A stretch of 21,977 nucleotides of DNA from Oscillospiraceae bacterium. GTDB taxonomy: Bacteria > Bacillota > Clostridia > Oscillospirales > CAG-272. This document shows, one piece after another, positions 6,605 through 14,097 of the stretch. The notes under the pieces were generated by a model, which did not search any database, was not told the origin of the DNA, and saw nothing but the letters and a program-made list of their open reading frames with translations. A program made the translations under genes and the position numbers. Location: positions 1 through 21,977 of the forward strand of contig SVTU01000006.1 in NCBI GenBank assembly GCA_015063655.1, read 5' to 3'. Within the stretch, counting starts at the first letter, position 1. Each line of letters begins with the position of its first letter.

Positions 6605-7480
6605 ATGAATGTTTTAAGTGCCATAATTAACGGCTTGAGCGCCGGCGGCACGTATGCTATGATAGCACTTGGCTATACCATGGTGTACGGTATTGCCAAA
6701 ATGCTCAACTTTGCACACGGTGATATCATTATGGTGGGCGGATATGCGATGTTCGTCACCCTTTTGCTGTGCCGTCAGCCGCTTTTGGCGTTGGCGGTGG
6801 CAGTTGTGTTCTGTGTGCTGATCGGTATTCTGATCGAACGCTTGGCGTATAAGCCTCTTCGGGGTGCCTCCTCTCTTGCGGTGCTGATCACCGCCATCGG
6901 TATGAGCTACCTGCTTCAGAGCTTGGCACAGGTGATCTTCAAGTCTGCGCCCAAGCCCATGACGGCGCTGCAGATCGGCGGTATGCTGACCTTCGGCTCG
7001 TTCAGTGTGGCTTACAGCACGCTGATCACACTGGCGGCTACCGTGATCGTGATGGTCACGCTGTCGCTGTTTATCAAGTATTCCAAGACGGGACGTGCCA
7101 TGATCGCCGTTTCGGAGGATAAGGGTGCTGCCCTTCTGATGGGCATCAACGTCAATAAGATCATTGCCATCACCTTCGCCATCGGCTCGGCCCTGGCGGC
7201 TCTGGCGGGCTACTTCATGCTGGCTAAAGCCCCCAGCCTTTCCAACACGCTCGGCGCTATGCCCGGCATCAAGGCCTTTACGGCTGCCGTTATCGGCGGT
7301 ATCGGCTCTATTCCCGGTGCCATGCTTGGCGGCATTTTGCTTGGTGTAGTGGAGTCCATGTGTAACAGCGTACCCGTGATTGCGCCCTATACGGACGCTA
7401 TCGAGTTCTCTATTTTGATCTTGATCCTTTTGGTGAAGCCCTCGGGTATTCTCGGTAAGATGAGGAGGGAAAAGGTATGA
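6605..7480 (+). CDS. livH: Branched-chain amino acid type ABC transporter permease LivH
   Basis: A 291-residue polytopic membrane protein, the usual length for LivH. The N-terminus (NGLSAGGTYAMIALGYTMVY, then LNFAHGDIIMVGGY) is the hallmark of the family. About eight hydrophobic segments are visible. The cytoplasmic coupling loop that contacts the ATPase is the EAA-like stretch at residues 171-182 (EDKGAALLMGIN). The C-terminus ends in the family motif KPSGILG. It should pair with LivM to form the transmembrane channel. An AAGGTG site lies 5 bases before the ATG, and its stop overlaps the livM start by ATGA, which suggests coupled translation. Confidence 0.95.
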   Translation: MNVLSAIINGLSAGGTYAMIALGYTMVYGIAKMLNFAHGDIIMVGGYAMFVTLLLCRQPLLALAVAVVFCVLIGILIERLAYKPLRGASSLAVLITAIGMSYLLQSLAQVIFKSAPKPMTALQIGGMLTFGSFSVAYSTLITLAATVIVMVTLSLFIKYSKTGRAMIAVSEDKGAALLMGINVNKIIAITFAIGSALAALAGYFMLAKAPSLSNTLGAMPGIKAFTAAVIGGIGSIPGAMLGGILLGVVESMCNSVPVIAPYTDAIEFSILILILLVKPSGILGKMRREKV

Positions 7481-8505
7481 GAACGAAAAATTTCCTTAAG
7501 AATTATGCTAATTACGTTGCCGTTGCCCTGTTTTTGATCATTGCCGTGGTCATGTCGCTGACGGGCATGGCAAAGATGAACGATCTGCTTCTGTTTGAAA
7601 AGATCGCCATTGCCGCTGTTCTGGCGGTGTCCCTTTCCATGGTGGTCGGCTTCCTTGGCGAGCTTAGCCTCGGCCATGCGGGCTTCATGTGTGTGGGTGC
7701 GTTCCTCGGCGGAAAGCTGGCAAGCCTGCTTGCGCCCAAGCTTGGCGGAGAGAGCAGCATTCCCGTGCTTGTGATCTCGCTGTTGGTTGGCGGTCTTGTG
7801 GCGGCCCTCTTCGGCTTTATCATCGGTCTGCCCGCGCTGCGCTTGCGCGGTGACTATCTGGCGATCGTAACGCTGGCCTTTGGTGAGATCGTGCGTGCCG
7901 TGATCATGAACCTGCCCTCGGGGCTGTTTGGCGGAACGCTGGGTCTTAAGACCCCCCGTTTTGACAAGAAAACGCTGTTCATCTTTGCCTTTTTGGTTTT
8001 GCTTGCCTGCCTGGCGGTCACGCAAAATCTCATCAAGAGTAAGCACGGCCGAGCCATTACCTCTATTCGGGATAATGAGATCGCCGCCCGTGCCATGGGC
8101 ATTGACATTACCAAATATAAGCTACTCGTGTTCACCATCTCCTCGTTCTTTGCGGGCATGGCGGGCGTGCTGTACAGCTATACCATGTCCTCGGTCAACA
8201 GTGCGAACTTTGACTACAACTATTCCATTGAGATCCTCGTGATGGTGGTGCTTGGCGGAATGGGAAGCATCAACGGCTCTCTCATCGCTGCCGCTCTGAT
8301 CACGTTTATTCGCAACATTCTTCAGCTGAAGCTGGAGGGTGATTTGGCCGTGCTTCAGGATCTTCTGTTTGCCGTTATTTTGATCGTTGTGGTGATCTAT
8401 CGCAACGCACCCTCGCTCAAAAACTTCCGTGAGAAGTACAACATCAAGGCCCTATGGGCGGCGTCCAAGAAGAAAAAAGCCGACAAGGGCAAAAAGGAGG
8501 CGTGA
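7477..8505 (+). CDS. livM: Branched-chain amino acid type ABC transporter permease LivM
   Basis: A 342-residue polytopic permease, the partner of LivH. Hydrophobic helices fill most of the chain. The family stretch GELSLGHAGFMCVGA follows the second helix, and GLPALRLRGDYLAIVTLAFGE is a strong LivM signature. The EAA-like coupling loop is at 199-210 (DNEIAARAMGID). The C-terminus is a short Lys-rich cytoplasmic tail (KKKKADKGKKEA), longer and more basic than in many relatives. Translation starts at the ATG overlapping the livH stop, with AGGAGG 8 bases upstream. The livG ribosome binding site lies within its last codons, so the two are tightly packed. Confidence 0.95.
   Translation: MRTKNFLKNYANYVAVALFLIIAVVMSLTGMAKMNDLLLFEKIAIAAVLAVSLSMVVGFLGELSLGHAGFMCVGAFLGGKLASLLAPKLGGESSIPVLVISLLVGGLVAALFGFIIGLPALRLRGDYLAIVTLAFGEIVRAVIMNLPSGLFGGTLGLKTPRFDKKTLFIFAFLVLLACLAVTQNLIKSKHGRAITSIRDNEIAARAMGIDITKYKLLVFTISSFFAGMAGVLYSYTMSSVNSANFDYNYSIEILVMVVLGGMGSINGSLIAAALITFIRNILQLKLEGDLAVLQDLLFAVILIVVVIYRNAPSLKNFREKYNIKALWAASKKKKADKGKKEA
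8494..8500 (+). promoter_or_regulatory. Ribosome binding site that decides the livG start
   Basis: AAGGAGG lies 10 bases before the ATG at 8511 and downstream of the in-frame ATG at 8454. It therefore supports 8511 as the start. Confidence 0.6.
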
Positions 8506-8510
8506 GAAGG

Positions 8511-9296
8511 ATGGAAGCAAGTAATCAGAGCGCACGCCCCGTGGTGCTTCGCACCGAGCATCTTTGCATTCAGTTCGGCGGTCTGCGTGCCGTTGACGAC
8601 GTTAACCTGGAAATCTACGAGGGTGAGCTGTATGGTCTGATCGGACCGAACGGTGCGGGTAAGACCACGGTGTTCAACCTGCTGACGGGTGTGTATAAGC
8701 CCACGTCGGGTCGGTTTTTTCTGTGTGATAAGAACCTTACGGGCAAATCGCCCATCGAGGTCAACCGTGCGGGCATCGCCCGTACCTTCCAGAACATTCG
8801 TCTCTTTAACAACCTGACGGTGCTGGAAAACGTGATGGTGGGTCTGTCCAATCAGATCCCCTGCAACGTGGTGGAGTCGGTGCTTCGCCTGCCCCGCCAC
8901 AAAAAAAGCGAAGCAGAATATCAAAAGAGAGCCATGGAGCTGCTTGAGATATTCAATCTGGCCGAATATAAGGATTATTTGGCGGCCAACCTGCCCTACG
9001 GAAAGCAGAGAAAGCTGGAGATCGCCCGAGCTATGGCGACCGGTCCGAAGCTCCTTTTGCTTGACGAGCCTGCGGCGGGCATGAACCCCAACGAAACGCA
9101 GGAGCTTATGGACGATATTACCTTCATTCGTAAGCAGTTTGGTATCACGATATTGCTGATCGAGCACGATATGCGCCTTGTCAGCGGTATTTGTGAGAGA
9201 GTGACGGTGCTGAATTTCGGCACGGCGCTCGCTTCGGGCAAGACCTCTGACGTGCTCAATCACCCCGAGGTCGTCAAGGCTTACCTTGGCGAATAA
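8511..9296 (+). CDS. livG: Branched-chain amino acid type ABC transporter ATP-binding protein LivG
   Basis: A 261-residue cytoplasmic ATPase that powers the LivHM channel. Visible motifs are Walker A at 45-52 (GPNGAGKT), the Q-loop region TFQNIRLFNNLTVLENV, the LivG-type signature at 161 onward (LPYGKQRKLEIARA, with Y in place of the usual second Ser/Gly), Walker B ending in D185-E186, and switch His219 in IEHDM. The start at 8511 is chosen because AAGGAGG precedes it and because the protein then begins close to the first beta strand. The in-frame ATG at 8454 would add 19 low-complexity residues overlapping livM. The length fits LivG, which is slightly longer than LivF. Confidence 0.94.
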   Translation: MEASNQSARPVVLRTEHLCIQFGGLRAVDDVNLEIYEGELYGLIGPNGAGKTTVFNLLTGVYKPTSGRFFLCDKNLTGKSPIEVNRAGIARTFQNIRLFNNLTVLENVMVGLSNQIPCNVVESVLRLPRHKKSEAEYQKRAMELLEIFNLAEYKDYLAANLPYGKQRKLEIARAMATGPKLLLLDEPAAGMNPNETQELMDDITFIRKQFGITILLIEHDMRLVSGICERVTVLNFGTALASGKTSDVLNHPEVVKAYLGE

Positions 9297-9320
9297 GGGA
9301 CGCAGAAAGGAAACGGAAGT

Positions 9321-10034
9321 ATGGCACCATTGCTACAAGTCAATAACCTGGTTGTCAATTACGGCATGATCCGTGCCCTCAAGGGCATCTCCTTTACGGT
9401 GGAGCAGGGTGAGATCGTATCCCTGATCGGTGCGAACGGTGCGGGCAAGACCACCACACTGCACACCATCACGGGCTTGCTTCGTCCGAAGTCGGGCTCG
9501 GTCCTCTTCAAGGGAGAGGAGCTGACGTCGATTCCCGCTCACAAGATCGTAACAAGAGGCCTTGTACACGTGCCCGAGGGACGCAGGATCTTCCAAAGCC
9601 TGACGGTGGCGGAAAATCTGATGATGGGCTCGTACACCCGTAAGGACAAGGCGGCCATCGCACGGGATCTTGAGCACGTATACGAGCTGTTCCCCCGACT
9701 CAAGGAGAGACGGACACAGCTGGCGGGCACGCTTTCGGGCGGTGAGCAGCAGATGCTGGCCATGGGACGTGCGTTGCTGTGCGGCGGAGAGATGATCGTG
9801 ATGGATGAGCCGTCCATGGGCTTGTCACCGCTGCTGGTCTCCGAGGTGTTTGAGATCATCGGAGAGTTCCGCAAGGAGGGCAAAACGGTTCTGCTTGTGG
9901 AGCAGAACGCCAAAAAGGCTATGTCGGTTTCCGACCGTGTGTACGTGCTGGAAACGGGCAGCATTGCCAAGGAGGGCCGTGCCGAGGAGCTGATCAACGA
10001 CGAGAGTATTAAGAAGGCTTATCTCGGTGAGTAA
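9321..10034 (+). CDS. livF: Branched-chain amino acid type ABC transporter ATP-binding protein LivF
   Basis: A 237-residue ATPase, the second half of the LivG/LivF heterodimer. Walker A is at 37-44 (GANGAGKT), the signature LSGGEQQMLAMGRAL starts at 138, and Walker B ends at D162-E163. The switch position is Gln195 (VEQN) instead of His. This is normal for LivF, so one ATP site of the pair is expected to be less active. The family motif VPEGRRIF is present near residue 80. It follows livG by 24 bases with an AAAGGA site, and it is the last gene of the operon, ending 16 bases before a strong terminator. Confidence 0.95.
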   Translation: MAPLLQVNNLVVNYGMIRALKGISFTVEQGEIVSLIGANGAGKTTTLHTITGLLRPKSGSVLFKGEELTSIPAHKIVTRGLVHVPEGRRIFQSLTVAENLMMGSYTRKDKAAIARDLEHVYELFPRLKERRTQLAGTLSGGEQQMLAMGRALLCGGEMIVMDEPSMGLSPLLVSEVFEIIGEFRKEGKTVLLVEQNAKKAMSVSDRVYVLETGSIAKEGRAEELINDESIKKAYLGE

Positions 10035-10046
10035 TACAGAAACCAA

Positions 10047-10084
10047 ATAAAAAGCAGGAATGCTATTGGCATTCCTGCTTTTTA
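10047..10084. terminator. Bidirectional rho-independent terminator between livF and tldE
   Basis: A perfect 13-bp stem (AAAGCAGGAATGC and its complement) with a five-base loop TATTG is flanked by an A-run on the left and a T-run on the right. It can therefore stop the plus-strand liv transcript and the minus-strand tldE transcript, whose genes converge here. Confidence 0.93.
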
Positions 10085-10113
10085 TTGTGCTGAAAAATAC
10101 AATTTAGAGCGGT

Positions 10114-11451
10114 TTATTTTCCCGCCACGCTCATGCCTCGCACGAGGGCTGCGGGAGCGCCGTAGGTGGTGAAGGAGGTGGGTGTGCCAAAGCTTACCGT
10201 GTCGGATAGCGCCTCCACGCCCTTGAGCAGGTCAAAGAAATTGCCTGCTACCGTAAAGGAGCGGATCGGCTCGCACAGCTTGCCGTCACGAATGCGAAAG
10301 CCTGCGCTTTCAATGGAAAAGTCTCCCGTCACCGAGTCGGCTCCTGCGTGGAAGCCCTTCATTTCGGTGATATAGATGCCGTCCTTCACACGGCCGATCA
10401 GCTCGTCAAGCGTATCGCTTCCGCCCTCCAGATAAAAGCTGTACGGGGCGATGGCCACGCTTTGGCGGTAGCTTCCTCTCTGTCCGTTGCCCGTGGGGGC
10501 AACGCCTGCCAGCGAGGCATGCACCAGGTCATACAGAAGCGTTTTGAGAACGCCCTGCTCGATCACGCTCTTGCGATAGGTTGCCACACCCTCGCCGTCA
10601 AACGGCGTGCAGAGTGCGCCCTCTCGCATGGGATCGTCGATCAGCGTGATGCAGGGGGCGGCAATGGCTTGCCCCTCCTTGCCTGCCAGGAGGGATAGCC
10701 CGTAGCGGGCGGCCTTGGCAGAGAACACCGAGCAAAAGACGGAAAGCATCTCTCGCATGCGCTTGGGGCAAAAGATCACGTCATAGCTGCCTGAGGGGAT
10801 CTCCACAGCCCCCAGCTTACTTTGTGCGGCCCTGACGGCACGGGCGGGAAGCTCAGAGAGCGTGTCCTCGGTCACGCAACCCATCTCGTAGGCATCCTCG
10901 GCCTCCTCGCCTCGGCGTACCACGGCCTGCACGCCTGCGCCGTTGTAGGTGACACGGTGCGAGAGCGAAAGCCCGTGGGAATTATATAAGGAGGTTTCAA
11001 AGCCACCCGAGAAGACAAAGGACTGCGTGCCCTCGCCTACCTCGTCGCTCTCTGCATACGTGGCACGCTGCAGAGCAAGTGCCGTGTCGCAGATCTCGGC
11101 CGAGGAGAGCGCTCTTGCGGTGCTTGGCGGGACGTCGGCATAGTGTGCCGAGCCGTCATAGAAGATGGCGGGATCGTCCTTTTCGATGCACAGAGCGTTG
11201 TCACGGGCGCGCCCCACAAGCTCACGGAGCGCCTCCTCCTCCAAAAGCTCCGAGGAGGCACTGCCGATCCTGCCCTCGCATACGCAACGGAAGCATAGTC
11301 CGCCTGCCTCGGAGGACGAGAAGCTGCTGATCTCATCGCCCAGCGTTTCAGCCGAGCAGCCCGATTCCTTCATATAAAAGATCTCGTATTCGGCAAGGCC
11401 AAGACGCTTTGCCTCGCATATAAGGATCTGTTTTGCTTCATCCAATCTCAT
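10114..11451 (-). CDS. tldE: TldE/PmbA-type metalloprotease partner subunit
   Basis: A 445-residue member of the TldD/PmbA family (peptidase U62). Unlike its neighbour it has no HExxxH motif, as expected for the TldE/PmbA subunit that pairs with the catalytic TldD. Family landmarks include the central LLAGKEGQ, IDDP and FDGEG stretches, GVLKTLLYD, and the C-terminal VAGNFFDLLKGV and GTPTSF motifs. In characterised bacteria the TldD/TldE heterodimer degrades unfolded peptides and some antitoxins and trims leader peptides of modified peptides. No precursor peptide gene is seen here. It starts 9 bases after tldD stops, with AAGGAG overlapping that stop. It is the last gene before the shared terminator. 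Confidence 0.9.
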   Translation of the reverse strand: MRLDEAKQILICEAKRLGLAEYEIFYMKESGCSAETLGDEISSFSSSEAGGLCFRCVCEGRIGSASSELLEEEALRELVGRARDNALCIEKDDPAIFYDGSAHYADVPPSTARALSSAEICDTALALQRATYAESDEVGEGTQSFVFSGGFETSLYNSHGLSLSHRVTYNGAGVQAVVRRGEEAEDAYEMGCVTEDTLSELPARAVRAAQSKLGAVEIPSGSYDVIFCPKRMREMLSVFCSVFSAKAARYGLSLLAGKEGQAIAAPCITLIDDPMREGALCTPFDGEGVATYRKSVIEQGVLKTLLYDLVHASLAGVAPTGNGQRGSYRQSVAIAPYSFYLEGGSDTLDELIGRVKDGIYITEMKGFHAGADSVTGDFSIESAGFRIRDGKLCEPIRSFTVAGNFFDLLKGVEALSDTVSFGTPTSFTTYGAPAALVRGMSVAGK

Positions 11452-11460
11452 AGTTTCTCC

Positions 11461-12840
11461 TTATCTGCCACCCACCGTGATCTTGGATACACGGATCAGG
11501 GGCTGACCGACGTCGGTGGGCACGCTGCCGCTGGACGAGCCGCACACGCCCTGTCCCGTGGCCAGGTTTTGGCCTACCATATCGATATCCTGCAAAATGC
11601 GAGAGCCTGTGCCGATGAGCGATGCGCCGCGAACAGGCTCACAGATAACGCCGTTTCGCACGATATAGCCCTCTCGCACTGAGAAATTGAACGCACCCGT
11701 GAGGGGGTTGACACTGCCGCCGCCCATCTCCTTGGCATACAAACCGTATTCGATCGAGGCGATGATGTCCTCGTTCTTGTCGGGGCCGTTGTCAATAAAG
11801 GTGTTGGTCATACGGGAGGTCGGCTCAAAGGCATAGCTTTCCCGACGGCTGTTGCCCGTCATGGGCATGCCCATGCGGCGAGAGCCGAGACGGTCGATCA
11901 TGTATCCCTTGAGAATACCGTTTTCGATCAGCACGTTGCGCTGTGTGGGATTGCCCTCATCGTCGATGTTGACCGAGCCCCAGGCATGGGGAATGGTGCC
12001 GTCGTCAATGGCGGTCACCTTTTCGTTGGCAATTTTCTGCCCGAGCTTACCGCACATCTCCGACATGCCCACGCCCACCTGCGTAGCCTCAAGCGAATGC
12101 CCGCAAGCCTCGTGGAAGATCACACCGCCAAAGCCGTTTTCGATGGCCACCGTCATCTGACCTGCGGGACAGTAGCCCGCACGCAGGTTGACCATGGCCT
12201 GCTTGGCGGCATGCACGCCGACCTCTGCGGGATCGACCGTGTCGAAAAACTCCATGCCCATACCGCCCCCCGGGCCGCAGAAGCCCGATTGGTTTTCGCC
12301 CCCCTCGGAGGCAACGGCGCTGACAACGATGCGGGAGCGAATGTGACGGTCTGTTTTGCACAGCCCCTCGCTGTTGGCAACCAGGATGGTGTGATCGACG
12401 TCGGCAAGCGTGCCTTGAACCTGCGAGATCGCCTCATCGTAGGCACAGGCCGCCGTGCAGGCGGCACGAAGCAGGTCTGTCTTGCGCTTGGTGGGAACGT
12501 CGCAAGGCAGCAGGCGCACCGCATGGCGGTCGGCTACCGCTGTGGGAGACAGACGAACCGAGCCACGGTCCTTTTCGCGTCCGATGGCGTCGGCCACGGC
12601 GGCGGCACAGGCCAGAAGCCCTGCTCTTGTGGTATCGGTGGTAGAGGCGTAAACGGTGCGTGTGCCCATAAAGGCACGAATGCCTGCGCCGCTGATGCGC
12701 CCGTCACTTATGGCATCGACACGGCCGTCAAGAAACGTGACGGCGTTGTTTCTTGTGTCCTCGGCGTAGAGCTCGGCGAAGTCCGCTCCGCTGCGCATGG
12801 CAACGCCAAGCACCTCCTCCAATATGCTTTGCTTGATCAT
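11461..12840 (-). CDS. tldD: TldD zinc metalloprotease, catalytic subunit
   Basis: A 459-residue TldD-type protease. The zinc motif HExxxH is present at 243-248 (HEACGH) within GGVIFHEACGHSLEA. The glycine-rich GPGGGMGMEFFD lies before it and LIENGILKGYMIDRLGSRRMG after it. The C-terminal CGSSSGSVPTDVGQP is the usual family ending that helps close the active site. It should form a heterodimer with the downstream TldE and act in the cytoplasm on unstructured peptides. AAAGGAG lies 5 bases before the ATG. A strong hairpin separates it from tgt upstream, so tldD-tldE may be expressed at a different level from the rest of the operon. Confidence 0.94.
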   Translation of the reverse strand: MIKQSILEEVLGVAMRSGADFAELYAEDTRNNAVTFLDGRVDAISDGRISGAGIRAFMGTRTVYASTTDTTRAGLLACAAAVADAIGREKDRGSVRLSPTAVADRHAVRLLPCDVPTKRKTDLLRAACTAACAYDEAISQVQGTLADVDHTILVANSEGLCKTDRHIRSRIVVSAVASEGGENQSGFCGPGGGMGMEFFDTVDPAEVGVHAAKQAMVNLRAGYCPAGQMTVAIENGFGGVIFHEACGHSLEATQVGVGMSEMCGKLGQKIANEKVTAIDDGTIPHAWGSVNIDDEGNPTQRNVLIENGILKGYMIDRLGSRRMGMPMTGNSRRESYAFEPTSRMTNTFIDNGPDKNEDIIASIEYGLYAKEMGGGSVNPLTGAFNFSVREGYIVRNGVICEPVRGASLIGTGSRILQDIDMVGQNLATGQGVCGSSSGSVPTDVGQPLIRVSKITVGGR

Positions 12841-12870
12841 AAGCGCTCCTTTCGGGTGTGGATATTTCTT

Positions 12871-12904
12871 GGTGCTGTCTCAAATACACATTCGAGACAG
12901 CACC
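12871..12904 (-). other. 11-bp intercistronic hairpin between tgt and tldD
   Basis: Arms GGTGCTGTCTC (12871-12881) and GAGACAGCACC (12894-12904) pair perfectly around a 12-base loop. In the direction of transcription (minus) no T-run follows, so it is not a clear terminator. It sits in the longest gap of the operon (86 bases) and could mark an RNA processing or stability boundary. Confidence 0.75.
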
Positions 12905-12926
12905 TTGGTCGTTTGGTCTTATGACG

Positions 12927-14063
12927 TCAATCCTGCGACCGCTCGCCCAGAATCGTGCGGTATTTTTGATAGAAGCTCTCAAAGTAGCCGCCGTCAAGGG
13001 CGTTGCGGATCTCGCGGGTCAGGTTGTTATAGAAATACAGGTTGTGGGCCACCGCCAGACGCATGCCGAGCGACTCCTTGGCCTTGATGAGATGGCGCAC
13101 GTAGGAGCGGCTGTAGTGACGGCAGGCGGGGCAACCGCAGTTTTCATCGAAGGGACGGGGGTCACGGGCATATTTTTCGTTGAGCAGGTTCATCTTGCCG
13201 TGCCATGTAAACAGATTGCCGTGTCGGGCATTGCGGCTGGGCATGACGCAGTCAAAGAAGTCCACACCCATATGCACGGCCTCCAAAATGTTACAGGGCG
13301 TGCCAACGCCCATCAGGTAGCGGGGCTTGTTTTTGGGCATATACGGCTCAACGGCATCGATGATGCGGTACATCTCCTCGGTCTCCTCACCCACGGCCAG
13401 GCCGCCGATGGCGTAGCCCGGCAGGTCAAGCTCGGCAATGCTTTGCATATGCGCAATGCGAAGATCCTCATACGTACTGCCCTGATTGATGCCGAACAGC
13501 AGCTGCCTTGGATTGATGGTGTCGGGCAGGTGAGACAGACGCTCAAGCTCCGTCTTACAGCGCACGAGCCAGCGAGTGGTGCGCTCGCAGGACGCCTTGA
13601 CGTAATCGTACGGTGCGGGATTTTCGATGCACTCGTCGAATGCCATGGCGATGGTGGAGGCAAGATTGGACTGGATCTGCATGCTCTCCTCGGGTCCCAT
13701 GAAGATGCGCTTTCCGTCCACGTGAGAGGCAAAGCGCACGCCCTCCTCGGTGATCTTACGCAGAGAGGCCAGCGAAAAGACCTGAAAGCCGCCGCTGTCG
13801 GTGAGAATGGGACGCTCCCAATTCATAAATTTGTGAAGTCCGCCCATGTCGTGGATCAGCTTGTCACCGGGGCGAATGTGTAAATGATAGGTGTTGGACA
13901 GCTCGACCTGACAGTCAAGGTCGATCAGCTCCCGTGAGGACACGCCGCCCTTGATGGCGGCACACGTGCCGACGTTCATGAAAACGGGGGTCTGTATATC
14001 ACCGTGCACGGTGTGCAGGACGCCTCGGCGTGCTCTGCCGTCGGTTGCTTTGATCTCGAACAT
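12927..14063 (-). CDS. tgt: Queuine/preQ1 tRNA-guanine transglycosylase
   Basis: A 378-residue enzyme that swaps guanine 34 in GUN anticodons for preQ1 during queuosine synthesis. The substrate-binding loop holds D89 in DSGGFQVFSL, and the nucleophile is D271 in FDCVMPSRNARHG. Zinc ligands C309, C311, C314 and H340 are all present with the same spacing as in the E. coli enzyme. The segment GTCAAIKGGVSSRELI replaces the GTYGTVKGM type of E. coli and, from memory, is common in Clostridia. It follows mutL by 34 bases, with AAAGG 8 bases before the ATG. The usual neighbour queA is not in the window. Confidence 0.95.
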   Translation of the reverse strand: MFEIKATDGRARRGVLHTVHGDIQTPVFMNVGTCAAIKGGVSSRELIDLDCQVELSNTYHLHIRPGDKLIHDMGGLHKFMNWERPILTDSGGFQVFSLASLRKITEEGVRFASHVDGKRIFMGPEESMQIQSNLASTIAMAFDECIENPAPYDYVKASCERTTRWLVRCKTELERLSHLPDTINPRQLLFGINQGSTYEDLRIAHMQSIAELDLPGYAIGGLAVGEETEEMYRIIDAVEPYMPKNKPRYLMGVGTPCNILEAVHMGVDFFDCVMPSRNARHGNLFTWHGKMNLLNEKYARDPRPFDENCGCPACRHYSRSYVRHLIKAKESLGMRLAVAHNLYFYNNLTREIRNALDGGYFESFYQKYRTILGERSQD

Positions 14064-14097
14064 AATGATAGCCTTTCTGTGTTTGCTTTATTCCGAA

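Noticed and set aside
8454..8510. Upstream ATG for livG at 8454
   Set aside because: It lies inside livM and would add 19 low-complexity residues; AAGGAGG at 8494-8500 points to the ATG at 8511.
10114..12840. TldD/TldE as part of a modified-peptide biosynthesis cluster
   Set aside because: No precursor peptide, cyclodehydratase, radical-SAM peptide maturase or dedicated exporter is nearby; the neighbours are tRNA modification and repair genes.
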